Part shown: piece by piece, positions 18,787-29,150 of the stretch | Position numbering within the stretch: the first letter of the stretch is position 1 | How the letters are laid out: each line of letters begins with the position of its first letter | Assembly (NCBI RefSeq): GCF_000176855.2 | Contig: NC_015138.1 | Span: 744,001-808,000, forward strand | Direction: 5' to 3' | From: Paracidovorax avenae ATCC 19860 | GTDB taxonomy: Bacteria > Pseudomonadota > Gammaproteobacteria > Burkholderiales > Burkholderiaceae_C | DNA length: 64,000 nt | The notes under the pieces: generated by a model | Told to the model about the DNA's origin: nothing | Seen by the model: the letters and a program-made list of their open reading frames with translations, nothing else | Database searches by the model: none | Program-made: the position numbers and the translations under genes

Positions 18787-20487
18787 ATGTACGCCCCGTT
18801 CTTCGGCCTCGAGCACGCGCCGTTTTCCATCGCCCCCGACCCGCGCTACCTGTTCATGAGCGACCGCCACCGCGAGGCGCTCGCCCACCTGCTCTACGGG
18901 CTGGAGGCCGGCGGCGGCTTCGTGCTGCTCACCGGCGAGATCGGCACCGGCAAGACCACCGTGTGCCGCTGCTTCCTGGAGCAGATCCCGGCCTACTGCA
19001 ACGTGGCCTACGTGTTCAACCCCAAGCTCACCGTGGGCGAGCTGCTGCGCTCCATCTGCGACGAGTTCGGCGTGGCGCACGCACCCGCCGTGCCCGGCGC
19101 GGAGACCGTCAAGGACTGCCTGGACCCGCTCAACGCCTTCCTGCTGCGCGAGCACGCCGCGGGGCGCAACAACGTGCTCATCATCGACGAGGCCCAGAGC
19201 CTCGCGCCCGAGGTGCTGGAGCAACTGCGCCTGCTCACCAACCTGGAGACCAGCGAGCGCAAGCTGCTGCAGATCGTGCTCATCGGCCAGCCCGAGCTGC
19301 GCGCCATGGTGGCCGACCCGGCGCTGGAGCAGTTGGCGCAGCGCGTGATCGCGCGCTACCACCTGGATGCGCTCACGCCCGAGGAAACCCGCCAGTACAT
19401 CGCGCACCGCATGGCGGTGGCGGGCCTGAAAGGGCCCCTGCCGTTCACCGCGGGCGCGCTGGTGCGCATCCACCAGCGCGCCCGGGGCATCCCGCGGCGC
19501 ATCAACCTGCTGTGCGACCGCGCGCTGCTGGGGGCCTATGCCGGCGGCCTGCACGCGGTGGACGAGGCCATCGTGGAGCGGGCGGCGGCGGAGGTGTTCG
19601 GCCCCGGGGGCGCAGGCCCGGCACCCACGGCCCGCCGGCCGCGCTGGGCCGCCGCGGGCGCCGGAGCGCTGGCGGGCGCCGCGGCCATCGCCGCCGCGGG
19701 CTGGGGCCTGGGATGGGGGCCGGCCTCCCGCCCATCCCCTGGATCATCGGCGGCGCCGCATGCACCGGGAGCCGTGGCAGCAGCGGTGGCGCCGGCGCCG
19801 CTGCCGGCCATGGCCGCATCGGCCGCCAGCGCGCCGGCGGCCCCGCAACCCGTGCATTCGGTCCTGCAGGATTTCCTGGCCGCACAGCCCTCCGGCGAGG
19901 ACGCCGCCTGGCGTGCGCTGGCCGCCGCCTGGGGCGTGAAGGGCGGGCTGGAAAGTGGCGACGCCTGCGACGCCCTGCAGCGCCAGGGCCTGCGCTGCTA
20001 CCGCCAGCGGCGCGCCAGCCTGGCCCTGGTGCGCCAGCTGGACCGGCCCGGCTGGCTGACCCTCTATCCGTCCGCGGATGCGCCGGTCTCCGTGCTCCTG
20101 GCGGGCTTCGATCCCGTGCGGCAGACGGCGCTGCTGGAAGGGGCGGGCGGCCGGCGCCTGGAGGTGACCGCGGCGGACCTCGCCCAGGCCTGGCGCGGTG
20201 AATTCGCGACCCTGTGGCGCGCGCCCGCGGAATGGCCCGCCGGCGGGCGGATGGAGTCCGGCCCTCCCCAGGCCCAGGCCTGGCTGGATGCCCAGCTCGC
20301 GCGCGCCGGCGCCGGCGCTTCCCCGGCGGCCCGACAGCCGGCGGCCACCGCCGCGCAGCGCCGCGCCCGCATCTACCGCTTCCAGGTGGCCCAGGGCCTG
20401 GTGCCCGATGGCGTGGCCGGCCCGCTCACGCTCATGCTGCTCAACCGCGCCGCGGGCGTGGACGAGCCCCGCCTGAAGACTTCCTGA
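18787..20487 (+). CDS. gspA: ExeA/GspA-type AAA ATPase with C-terminal peptidoglycan-binding domain
   Basis: 566 residues. The N-terminal part is an ExeA-type AAA domain: opening MYAPFFGLEHAPFSIAPDP, Walker A GEIGTGKTT at about 50-58, Walker B VLIIDEAQ with Asp134-Glu135, and RGIPRRINLLCDRALLGAY. A single Ala-rich membrane segment follows at about 288-310, a Pro/Ala linker, a middle periplasmic domain, and a C-terminal peptidoglycan-binding_1 motif (IYRFQVAQGLVPDGVAGPLT). GspA with GspB helps assemble the type II secretin through the cell wall. The gspB gene starts 18 bases downstream. No other type II secretion genes are in the window. Confidence 0.9.
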   Translation: MYAPFFGLEHAPFSIAPDPRYLFMSDRHREALAHLLYGLEAGGGFVLLTGEIGTGKTTVCRCFLEQIPAYCNVAYVFNPKLTVGELLRSICDEFGVAHAPAVPGAETVKDCLDPLNAFLLREHAAGRNNVLIIDEAQSLAPEVLEQLRLLTNLETSERKLLQIVLIGQPELRAMVADPALEQLAQRVIARYHLDALTPEETRQYIAHRMAVAGLKGPLPFTAGALVRIHQRARGIPRRINLLCDRALLGAYAGGLHAVDEAIVERAAAEVFGPGGAGPAPTARRPRWAAAGAGALAGAAAIAAAGWGLGWGPASRPSPGSSAAPHAPGAVAAAVAPAPLPAMAASAASAPAAPQPVHSVLQDFLAAQPSGEDAAWRALAAAWGVKGGLESGDACDALQRQGLRCYRQRRASLALVRQLDRPGWLTLYPSADAPVSVLLAGFDPVRQTALLEGAGGRRLEVTAADLAQAWRGEFATLWRAPAEWPAGGRMESGPPQAQAWLDAQLARAGAGASPAARQPAATAAQRRARIYRFQVAQGLVPDGVAGPLTLMLLNRAAGVDEPRLKTS

Positions 20488-20505
20488 CCCGGAACCCTTT
20501 CCCGT

Positions 20506-21258
20506 ATGTCCTACATCCTCGATGCCCTGCGGCGCGCCGAAGCCGAGCGCGGCCGCGGCGCCATTCCCGGCCTGCACACGCCCGGCCCGTCCCCGGTCCC
20601 GGGGCCCACGCCCCCGCCGCCCGGTGGCGCGCGCCGCGCTCCGTTGGCCCTGGCTGCTGCCCTGCTGTTCGCCGCCGGCGCTGCCGCCCTGGCCTGGTGG
20701 GCCGCGTCCTCGCGGGCGTTGCCCGCCGGTCCGGTGGCCAGCACCGGCACCGCGGCGCCCGCGGTCGCCGTGGCACCGGCGGAGCGTACCGCGCCGGTGC
20801 AGGCGCCGCCTGCCATTCCCGTCCCGCCATCCACGGTGACTGCGACACCTGCACCTGCACCTGCACCTGCAGTGCATCGCGCTCCTCCTCCGGCAACACA
20901 CAGGGCCCCCGCGTCGGCACCCGCGCCGGCACAGGCCTCGGCGCGTCTGGCTTCGGCCCCCGCCCCGGTCGCACCCGCCGCACCCGCGCGGCACGAAACG
21001 ACCCCTGCCGCGCGTGCTCCGGCTCCCGCGGTGGTGGCCCTGCGGGATCTGCCGGACAGCGTGCGCGCCCAGTTCCCCGCGCTGCAGGTCAGCGGAGTCA
21101 CGTACTCGTCCAATCCCCTCTACCGCATGGCCATCGTCAACGGACAGGTGCTGCACGAGGGCGATACGGCCGCGCAGGGCGTGGTGCTGGAGGTGATCGA
21201 GCCCGAGCGCGTGGTGTGGAAGTTCCGTGACCAGCGAATCGCCCAGCCAGCGAGATAG
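20506..21258 (+). CDS. gspB: GspB-type general secretion protein
   Basis: Inner-membrane protein of 250 residues with the diagnostic N-terminus MSYILDALRRAEAERGRG, one membrane helix at about 46-66, a long Pro/Ala linker, and a C-terminal domain (about 180-250) with the motif NPLYRMAIVNGQVLHEGD, as in the GspB family. It works with GspA, which ends 18 bases upstream, so the pair is translationally linked. The linker contains a hexanucleotide repeat. Confidence 0.9.
   Translation: MSYILDALRRAEAERGRGAIPGLHTPGPSPVPGPTPPPPGGARRAPLALAAALLFAAGAAALAWWAASSRALPAGPVASTGTAAPAVAVAPAERTAPVQAPPAIPVPPSTVTATPAPAPAPAVHRAPPPATHRAPASAPAPAQASARLASAPAPVAPAAPARHETTPAARAPAPAVVALRDLPDSVRAQFPALQVSGVTYSSNPLYRMAIVNGQVLHEGDTAAQGVVLEVIEPERVVWKFRDQRIAQPAR
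20847..20870 (+). repeat. Hexanucleotide tandem repeat, 4 x ACCTGC, in gspB
   Basis: Four exact ACCTGC units encode alternating Pro-Ala in the GspB linker. A six-base unit keeps the frame when copies are gained or lost, so it would change linker length rather than switch the gene off. Confidence 0.85.
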
Positions 21259-21448
21259 CGCGTGCTATAGCGGCATTTGGGATTGGTTCCCCATTTATTG
21301 TTAATTTGTGTAATCCATTGTGTGGAATTTCACGGACCCCTTCTACACTCCGCCCCCAAGTTCAACAGCCCGACAGGGCGAGGTGGGGGTAGCGGCCGGC
21401 CCGTAGGGGGCCTGGGTTGCGCGCGCCCGCGAATCAAGGGGGGCGCGT

Positions 21449-24400
21449 ATGCGTCAAGGCATGGGGGGAGGGCGCACGCGTCCTGTTCGGGCGTGGATGA
21501 TTCTGGCGGCACGGCTGGCATTGGCGCTGGCCGCGCTGGTGCTGCTGAGCGCCCGCGCAGGCAGCCCGGAGGTGTCGCGCGGCCTGGCATGGCTGCAGGC
21601 ACAGGTCGGGGCGGACGGCGCTCTCGCGGGTAATGCACGCGGCGCCCATCCGCTGCAGGCGCTTTCCGAAACCGTGCGCACCCTGGCTGCGCTGTCCGGC
21701 CCGTCTGCCGTTGCCCCCCCGTTGACTGCACGGCTGGCAGCAGGGGCGGGAGACGACACCGAATGGATGGCGCGGGCCGCCCTGGCGTTGCGCACCGCGG
21801 GCTGCCCGTCCGATTCCCTGGAGGCTTCGCTGCGCGCGCGCCAGTCGGCCGACGGCGGCTTCCCGGCATCGGCCGCCCCCGGCGAACCCTCCACGCTCCT
21901 CGACACGCTTTGGGCCCACGACGCGCTGGCGCTGGCCGACGGCGGCACCTCCGCGGGCGCTGCGCCCGCCCGGGCATGGCTGCGTGCAGTGCAGCAGGAC
22001 GACGGTGGCATGGCGGGCGAATCCGCCGGTGGGCGCGTGCAGGCCACGGCCCTGGCCGTCCAGGCATTCACGCCGGGCGCCGCGGCGGATGCCGCGCAGC
22101 AGGCCGCGGTGCTGCCCATGGTGGCGTGGCTGGCGGACCGGCAGCAGACCGACGGCAGCTGGCACGGCAGTGTCTATCTCACCGCGCTGGGCCTGCATGC
22201 GCTCACGCTGCAGGGGGCGGATTCGGCAGCGCGCGGCGCCGCCCGGCAGTGGCTGGTGGCCGCACAGGCCGCGGATGGCAGCTGGTCGGGCGACGCCTTC
22301 CTGACGGCCGTCGCCCTGCGCGCCCTGGCGGCGGAACCCCCCGCCACGCCCGTGGCCGCAGCACTGGCCGGCCGGGTGGTGGATGCCGCCAGCGGCCAGC
22401 CCCTGGCGGGCGCCACGGTGGAACTCTCGGGTGCCGCGGCGCAGGCCGCCACCTCCGGCGCGCAGGGGGCCTTCCGGTTCTCCGGGCTCGCCGCGGGCCG
22501 GTACGAACTGCGCGTGACGCTGGCCGGCTACGCGGCGCTGGTGCGCCCGGCGGAACTGGCCACCGGGCAGCAACTGGACCTGGGCCTGCTGGCCCTGGCG
22601 GGAACATCCACCACGGGGGCGATCCGCGGACAGGTGCTCGATGCGTCGGGCACGCCCGTCGGTGACGCGCTCGTGGCGCTGGACGCCGGCGCCGGCGCGC
22701 GCACCGACACGCAGGGCCGCTACCGCATCGACGGCGTGGCGCCGGGCCCCGTCGGCCTCACGGCCTCGCGCGACGGCTTCCGCGCCGTGCAGGCCAGCGG
22801 TACCCTCGCCGCGGGTCAGACGCTGGTGTTCTCGCCCACGCTCACGTCATCGTCCGAGCCGGCACCGCAGCCCACGGCGGCGCGTTTCAAGGGCCGCGCC
22901 GTGGACGGGCAGGGCCAGGGCCTGGGCGGCGTGTCGGTGGCCATTGGCGCTGCCACCACGGGTGCCACCGGTGCCACGGGATCGTTCGACCTGCAGGCGC
23001 CCGCCGGCAGCTACCGCGTGGCTTTCTCCCGCAGCGGCTACCGCTCCGCATCCGCCGACGTGCTGGCCGCGTCCGGCTCCGTGGTGGACTTCGGCGATGT
23101 CGTGTTGCAAGCCGTGCGCACCACCACCGAGGTCGCGGGCCGTGTCACCGATGCCGACACCGGGACCGCCATCGCCAATGCGGAGGTGTCGGGCGGCGGT
23201 GCCAGCGCGCGCAGCGCGGCCGACGGAAGCTATGCGCTGTCCGGCATCACCTCCACCCGCTTCGACCTGCGCGTCGTCGCCGTGGGTTATCTCACCCAGT
23301 CCTGGCGCCTGGAGGCGGCCGAGCCCGCGCAGGTGCGCAAGGACTTCGCGATGGCGCCGGCCGGCACGGGTGCCGTCCGGATCACCACGCCGGCCGCCTC
23401 CACGGGCCAGGCCGGGGCGAACGCCTCCGTCGCGGTCACGGCGTCCGTGGAGCACACCGGTGGCGATCCGCGCGACCTGGTCGCCCAACTGGCGGTGCTC
23501 GATGCCCAGGGCGCATCCATCGGCCTCGCGCCGGCCCTTGCTCCGTCGGGCAGCGAGCCGCTGGGCGCCTTCACGCTGTCGCAGGGCGAGGCGCGGCCGC
23601 TGCGCTTCGCCTGGAACACGGGGCAGTTCGCGCCCGGTGCCTATACCCTGCTGGTGCGGGTCGTCCAGGCCGGCTCCGCGAGCCGCGAGAACCCGGCCGG
23701 CCAGGTGCTCGCCACCCGCAGCCTCCCGCTGGAGATCCGGGGCGAGGCGCTGTTCGACGGCGCCGTGGCGGCCCATCCGCCGGTCGTGCGCGCACAGGCC
23801 GCCACGCCGGTCGATCTGCACGCCGTGATCCGCAGCACGGGCAACCTCGCGCTGCCCGCTCAGGCCTACCGCCTGACCATCGTGGACGAGGCGCAGGGCG
23901 ATACCGTCGCCACATTCGAGGCGAGCGCAGGAGCGCTGGCGCCAAGCATGCCCGCCACGCTGTCGTTCGGCCGCTGGGTGCCCTCGCGTCCCGGCAGCTT
24001 CGCGTTGCGCCTGGCCGCTGCCACGGGCGATGCCCAGGGCGTGGCGCTGGGCCGCCTCTACGCGGGCGACACCGCCACGGGTGCCTACACGGTGGACCGG
24101 CCCGTGGTGCCCACGGGAACGCAGACCGTGCGTGCCACGGTGCGCATCACGGGCGAGGACGCGGCCACCGGCGGAACCACGAACCCGCTGTCCGCGGCCA
24201 TCAAGTCGGCGATCCAGAAGAGCGTCACCTACGGCGACGTGCAGGCCGCCGCCTGGACGGCCGGCAACCAGTGCCAGGGCTGCCACGTGCAGACGCAGGC
24301 CCTCGTGGGCGGCGAGCTCTCCCGTGGCCTGACCGACCACGATCCCAGGCTGCGCAATGCCATTTACAACACCGTGGCCCTCTACCGCCAGCCCGATGGC

Positions 24401-27400
24401 GCGCTGCGCGACGATGCCTTCGGCTTCTCCAAGGCCGAGACGCTGCTGAACCTCTGGGCACTCAACGCCTGGCACAAGAAGGGCGAGATCACGCCCACGC
24501 TGGCGAGCGCGGCCTCCTACACCCAGCGGGTGCAGGACGGCGACGGCGGCTGGAGCACCGACTACACGGGCGGCTGGTGGACGGCGCGGGCCTCGCAGAC
24601 CGCCTTCAACGTCAAGAACCTGGTGGCGGTGGCGGACCAGCTGGGGCAGCGCAAGCCGTGGGTGCAGCATGCGGCGGAGACGTTCAGCGAGGGGGGCGGG
24701 CTCTCCGGTGCCTACCACCTCTACAACGATGCCGGCCGGTTGCTGGTGACCAACAGCGATGCAGGTACGGTGGCGCAGATCGGCCAGGACGGGCGCCTCA
24801 GCGTGTTCGCGTCGGGCATCGACCGGCCTGCCGGCATGGCCATGGGGCCGGACGGGCTGCTGGTCGTCGCCAGCCGTAGCGGCATCTATTCGGTATCGCC
24901 GTCCGGCGGCACGCCACGGCTGCTCAGCCCCCTGGCGGACGCCATGGGTCCGGTGTTCACGCCGTCCGGCGACCTGTATGTCGCGCACTACGGTCACAAC
25001 ACGGTCTATCGCATCCTGCCTTCCGGCGAGGCCCAACCTTTCTTGTCCGGTGCTCCGCTGGCCGGTCCGACCAGCCTGGCGGTGGATACCGAAGGCCGCC
25101 TCGTCGTCGTCAACTACAACGCCCGCAAGATCGTGCGCTTCCGCCTGGACGACAAGTCCTACGACACGCCCGTCTCGCTGCTCTACGGCAATCCGCGTTC
25201 GGTGGTGAAGGAAGGTTCCGGCTGGCTGGTGGGCACGAACAACGGCGCCTACCGCTTCAACGCCGACTGGCAGGGCCAGCGCCTGAGTTTCGCTCCGGCC
25301 GAGGGCGTGGCCGTCCTGCAGGACGGCACCATCTTCACGTCCGACGGCGGGCAGCGCGTCTATAAGCTGGCCGCGCAGGCGCCCGACGTGGATGCGCTCG
25401 TCGCCGGCTACGACGCTTCGGCGCAGCGCGGTGCGCAGTGGTTGCTGAACGATGCCAACATCAACCCGTCGAGCAACCTAGAGCTCGCGCACCAGCTGAT
25501 CGGCCTGGGCAGCGCCCAGCGCCGCTTTGCCGGCACGCCGCTGGCGCAGACCCTGCACGACCGCATGGCGGCCGTGGGCGCGGCACTCAAGGCGCGCCAG
25601 CGTGCCGATGGCGGCTGGGGCTGGTACGACTACCACGGCAGCGATTCGATGGTCACGGCCCAGGTGGGCTATGCGCTCGACTACCTGAACCCGAGCCCCC
25701 AGGACCCCTACATCCTCAATGCGGTGCAGTTCCTGCTGGCGCGCCAGCAGGCCGACGGCTCGTGGATGAGCGAGAACGGCCTCTTCACCACGCGCTACGG
25801 CGCCACCTCGTGGGTGGAAGTCTGGCTGCCCGTGGCGCTGGAGCGGGTGGGCGGCATCGACACCGACCTGCGCCTGCGCTTCGCGCCCGACGTGCAACTG
25901 GCCAACCCGTCGCTCGCGCCCACGCAGTCCGCTGCGCAGCCCGATGGGTCCACGGACTACCTCTGGAAGCTCGTCGGCGTGACCACCAAGGCCCGCCAGA
26001 TCGAGTTCGACCTGACGCTGGACGGCCTGCGGCCCGGTGAGTCGCGGCCCTCGTCCACCTTTGCGGCGCTCACCTTCCGCAACAGCTTCCTGGGCGACAG
26101 CGTGGACGCTCCGGTGGATATTCCCGCAGTGAAGGCCTCGGCCTATCTGGGCATCGGCGTGTCCACCGACCGGGCCGCCTATCCGGCGAGCACGCCGGTG
26201 GCCATCACCGCCCGGGTGAGCAACTCCGGCGCGGGTGCCGCGTCCGGCCACGTGGCCCTGGCCATCGCCACGCCTGCGGGTGGCACGGTGGCGGACCTGG
26301 GCCGCGTGCCGTTCAGCGCGCTGGCTGCCGGTGGCACCATCGATCTGCCGGCCACCTGGAACACGGCAGACACGCAGGCCGGCAGCTACCGCGTGGTGGC
26401 ACGCCTGGCCGATGCGGCGGGCCTGCCGGTCGAGGAAGCCGTGGCGGATTTCCGCATCGTCGCGGATGCGAGCGGCGGCACCGGCCTCACGGCCCGCGTG
26501 CAGACCGACCGGCGCAGCTACGAGCCCACGGACACGGTCCGCATCGCCAACCGGCTGCAGAACCTCGCGGCCAACCAGGCCTGGAACGACCTCAAAACCA
26601 CCACTACCGTCACCGGCTCGGACGGCGCCGAGCGCTGGTCCGCGCAGGCGGCCGTGTCCACGCTGCCGGCCCAGGGCCTGCATGACTTCGGCCATGTGCT
26701 GCCGCCTTCCGGCCTGCCAGCGGGTGATTACGCCGTGCGCCTGGTGGCCCGCAGCGCCGGGGGCGAGACCGTGGCGAGCGCCACCACCACGTTCACCGTG
26801 CGCAGCACGGCCGATACCGGCGCCGGCGTGCGCGGCACGCTGCAGGCGCAGCCCGCCGTCGCCGCCATCGGCGAGCCCGTGCAGCTGTCGCTCGCGCTGG
26901 ACAACGCCGGCAACGCCGACGTGCGCAACGCCACGGTGCGCGTGCGCATCCTGGACGCCGGCAGCGACCGCGTCGTCGCCACCTTCACGCGCCCGGGCGT
27001 GGACCTGGTGCGGGGCACGCCGCTGACCCTGTCCTGGCCCTGGACGGCCGACGGCACGCCCGGCACCATCCTGCCCGCGGCCGCATCCATCGAGGTCGCT
27101 GCCGGGCAGGAGGTGACCTTGTCCACCACCACGATCCAGCTGCGCCAGGCGGCCCCGGCGGCGACCGTCACCGCGGCCATCGGCAACGGCAGCGATGCGC
27201 GCCTGCTGGTCCTGGTGGCTTGCAGCGCGGCGGACGACGGGCAGCCGCCGTCCGCGGCCTGCGACGAGGCCAAGGCCCAGGCCCTGCGGGACGACCTGGC
27301 CACCCGCGGCCTGACCGCGAAGGTGGTGACCACGCGCGCCGAGTTCGAAACCGAAATGCGCTGCGGCCGCTACAACGTGTACTGGATCAGCGGCGGCGCG

Positions 27401-29080
27401 CAGAAGCTCGGCGACGTGGCCGTGCGCGAAGTGCGCGAAGCCGCCCGCCGCGGCGCGGGCCTGCTGGTCGATGGCGCCACGGCGGACCGCGACGCGGTGC
27501 TGCTCGAGGCCATCGGCGTGCAGGCGCAGGGCACGTCCGGCCTGCAGGGCGCGGTCGCCACGCTCACCGGGCCGGTCTATCCGCAGGGTGGCGGGCTGCC
27601 CACGCCGGGCCAGCCGCAGCGCCTGGCCGCGCAGGGCGCCACCGTGCAGGCCACGCTCACGGGCGGCGGCGTGGCGGTGGCCGGCCGTGCCATCGGCCGC
27701 GGCCGGGGCCTCGCCATGGCCTTCAGCCTGTCCACGCTGCTGGCGCGTCCCGGCGCAGGCACGGATGCGTTCCTGGGCACGTTCGTCAGCGACACGCTGC
27801 AATACCTCACCGTGCCCGCGGTGAACACCCGCGTGCCCGGCAGCCTGCAGAGCCTGTCCACCGTGCTGCGCAACCCCGGCACGCAAGCCCTGCAGGTGAC
27901 GGTGCGGGCGCGGCTGCCGCAGGGCGCGCAGGCCCTGGACGCCATCCCCGACGCCAGCGGCGCCGTCGCGGGCGCTTCGGTCGTCGAATGGAGCGTGCCG
28001 CTCGCGGCCGGTGCATCCACGCAGCTGATCCTGCACGCCACGGCCACCGCGCCGGGCCGCTACGACGTGCCGTGGGAGATTTCCGCGGTCTTGGCGGGCG
28101 CGTCCGGGGCGGCGCCCGCGGTGCAGACGCTCGCGCAATCCTTCGAGATCCGCGAGGCCATGGATCTGGCGCGCGACGCGCAGGCCGCGGCCGATGCCTT
28201 CGCGGCAGCGGGTGGCGGCAGCGCGGCGTCTTCCGCGCGCAATGCGGTCGCGTCCGCCGTGCAGTCCATGGGCCAGGGCCTGCCCGCGCAGAGCCTCGCC
28301 CCCTGGACCGCCGCCGCCGACGCCCTGCGCGGAGCGGCCGGCACGGGTGCCGACGCAGCGCGTGCCGCCATCGCCGAGGCACTGCAGTCCGCCCAGCGGC
28401 AACTGTGCGGCCAGTGGGCCTGCATCACCGGCGACCTGGACTTCCAGGTGCGCGGCCAGTCCGCCCGCGAGGTGCCCCTGCAGGACACCATCGTCGGCAG
28501 CCGCACGGTGTTCAACCGCTGCCCGCCGCAGATCAAGGACATCCCCGTCACCTCGCAGTGGGTGCTGCGGCGCACCGGCGCCACCGTGCAGCACCTGTGG
28601 GACAACCTCACGATCCCCGGCTACCAGAACAACCGCCGCGACAACGGCTGGCAGGCCCAGGGCCAGAACGGCGACGTGGTGGACGCCACGCTCACCGCCG
28701 AATGGCAGGGCCAGGTGCTGCACCTCGACCGCGACAGCTTCCGCATCGTCGTGCTCCCGCCCGTGCTGGCCGGAAGCGTCAGCGCCAGCCCCGCGCGGGC
28801 CCGCGCGGGGCAGAACGTGACCCTGTCGCGCACGGTACGCAACAGCGGGGCCATGGGCAAGGACATCCCCGTGCAGTTGCGCGTGGTCAACCTGACGCGG
28901 GGCACCGCTTCCGTCGCCTGGAGCCAGTCGATGACGCTCAACCCCGGCGAGACGAACAGCGGCAACGCCAACTGGCAGGTCCAGGGCGCGGCGGGCGACG
29001 CGCTGCGCATCGAACTGGTCGCCACCGTGAACGGCACCGTGCAGGTGCTGGGCACGGCCGGCTTCGCCATCGAGCCCTGA
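21449..29080 (+). CDS. Giant secreted multidomain protein: alpha-toroid, carboxypeptidase-regulatory, beta-propeller and CARDB-like domains (2543 aa)
   Basis: Signal peptide with cleavage near LLSARA-GS. Approximate domains: prenyltransferase/squalene-cyclase-like alpha-toroid with QQTDGSW-type repeats (40-300); four tandem CarboxypepD_reg-like modules (306-385, 388-465, 477-555, 561-640); Ig-like modules (650-900); a second toroid beginning with a CQGCH heme-c-like motif (Cys942, Cys945, His946) and GGWSTDYTGGWW near 1033; an NHL/SMP-30-like beta-propeller inserted at about 1091-1321; the rest of the toroid with RQRADGGWGWYDY to about 1485; CARDB-like repeats (1567-1900); a glutamine-amidotransferase-like fold (1917-2110); helical and Cys-containing parts; a last CARDB-like module (2440-2543). 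ATG 21449 follows AAGGGGGG. The transglutaminase-fold gene follows directly. Function unknown; it may be a surface scaffold or partner for that protein. Confidence 0.85.
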   Translation: MRQGMGGGRTRPVRAWMILAARLALALAALVLLSARAGSPEVSRGLAWLQAQVGADGALAGNARGAHPLQALSETVRTLAALSGPSAVAPPLTARLAAGAGDDTEWMARAALALRTAGCPSDSLEASLRARQSADGGFPASAAPGEPSTLLDTLWAHDALALADGGTSAGAAPARAWLRAVQQDDGGMAGESAGGRVQATALAVQAFTPGAAADAAQQAAVLPMVAWLADRQQTDGSWHGSVYLTALGLHALTLQGADSAARGAARQWLVAAQAADGSWSGDAFLTAVALRALAAEPPATPVAAALAGRVVDAASGQPLAGATVELSGAAAQAATSGAQGAFRFSGLAAGRYELRVTLAGYAALVRPAELATGQQLDLGLLALAGTSTTGAIRGQVLDASGTPVGDALVALDAGAGARTDTQGRYRIDGVAPGPVGLTASRDGFRAVQASGTLAAGQTLVFSPTLTSSSEPAPQPTAARFKGRAVDGQGQGLGGVSVAIGAATTGATGATGSFDLQAPAGSYRVAFSRSGYRSASADVLAASGSVVDFGDVVLQAVRTTTEVAGRVTDADTGTAIANAEVSGGGASARSAADGSYALSGITSTRFDLRVVAVGYLTQSWRLEAAEPAQVRKDFAMAPAGTGAVRITTPAASTGQAGANASVAVTASVEHTGGDPRDLVAQLAVLDAQGASIGLAPALAPSGSEPLGAFTLSQGEARPLRFAWNTGQFAPGAYTLLVRVVQAGSASRENPAGQVLATRSLPLEIRGEALFDGAVAAHPPVVRAQAATPVDLHAVIRSTGNLALPAQAYRLTIVDEAQGDTVATFEASAGALAPSMPATLSFGRWVPSRPGSFALRLAAATGDAQGVALGRLYAGDTATGAYTVDRPVVPTGTQTVRATVRITGEDAATGGTTNPLSAAIKSAIQKSVTYGDVQAAAWTAGNQCQGCHVQTQALVGGELSRGLTDHDPRLRNAIYNTVALYRQPDGALRDDAFGFSKAETLLNLWALNAWHKKGEITPTLASAASYTQRVQDGDGGWSTDYTGGWWTARASQTAFNVKNLVAVADQLGQRKPWVQHAAETFSEGGGLSGAYHLYNDAGRLLVTNSDAGTVAQIGQDGRLSVFASGIDRPAGMAMGPDGLLVVASRSGIYSVSPSGGTPRLLSPLADAMGPVFTPSGDLYVAHYGHNTVYRILPSGEAQPFLSGAPLAGPTSLAVDTEGRLVVVNYNARKIVRFRLDDKSYDTPVSLLYGNPRSVVKEGSGWLVGTNNGAYRFNADWQGQRLSFAPAEGVAVLQDGTIFTSDGGQRVYKLAAQAPDVDALVAGYDASAQRGAQWLLNDANINPSSNLELAHQLIGLGSAQRRFAGTPLAQTLHDRMAAVGAALKARQRADGGWGWYDYHGSDSMVTAQVGYALDYLNPSPQDPYILNAVQFLLARQQADGSWMSENGLFTTRYGATSWVEVWLPVALERVGGIDTDLRLRFAPDVQLANPSLAPTQSAAQPDGSTDYLWKLVGVTTKARQIEFDLTLDGLRPGESRPSSTFAALTFRNSFLGDSVDAPVDIPAVKASAYLGIGVSTDRAAYPASTPVAITARVSNSGAGAASGHVALAIATPAGGTVADLGRVPFSALAAGGTIDLPATWNTADTQAGSYRVVARLADAAGLPVEEAVADFRIVADASGGTGLTARVQTDRRSYEPTDTVRIANRLQNLAANQAWNDLKTTTTVTGSDGAERWSAQAAVSTLPAQGLHDFGHVLPPSGLPAGDYAVRLVARSAGGETVASATTTFTVRSTADTGAGVRGTLQAQPAVAAIGEPVQLSLALDNAGNADVRNATVRVRILDAGSDRVVATFTRPGVDLVRGTPLTLSWPWTADGTPGTILPAAASIEVAAGQEVTLSTTTIQLRQAAPAATVTAAIGNGSDARLLVLVACSAADDGQPPSAACDEAKAQALRDDLATRGLTAKVVTTRAEFETEMRCGRYNVYWISGGAQKLGDVAVREVREAARRGAGLLVDGATADRDAVLLEAIGVQAQGTSGLQGAVATLTGPVYPQGGGLPTPGQPQRLAAQGATVQATLTGGGVAVAGRAIGRGRGLAMAFSLSTLLARPGAGTDAFLGTFVSDTLQYLTVPAVNTRVPGSLQSLSTVLRNPGTQALQVTVRARLPQGAQALDAIPDASGAVAGASVVEWSVPLAAGASTQLILHATATAPGRYDVPWEISAVLAGASGAAPAVQTLAQSFEIREAMDLARDAQAAADAFAAAGGGSAASSARNAVASAVQSMGQGLPAQSLAPWTAAADALRGAAGTGADAARAAIAEALQSAQRQLCGQWACITGDLDFQVRGQSAREVPLQDTIVGSRTVFNRCPPQIKDIPVTSQWVLRRTGATVQHLWDNLTIPGYQNNRRDNGWQAQGQNGDVVDATLTAEWQGQVLHLDRDSFRIVVLPPVLAGSVSASPARARAGQNVTLSRTVRNSGAMGKDIPVQLRVVNLTRGTASVAWSQSMTLNPGETNSGNANWQVQGAAGDALRIELVATVNGTVQVLGTAGFAIEP

Positions 29081-29150
29081 CCGGAGGCGGACGCACAGCA
29101 TGCCAACGACACCGCACTGCATATCAAAGAAATCGAGGGAGAACCCATCC

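Noticed and set aside
21259..21448. Sigma-70 or sigma-54 promoter before the giant gene
   Set aside because: AT-rich patches exist (21285-21320, TACACT near 21343) but no pair of boxes has acceptable sequence and spacing.
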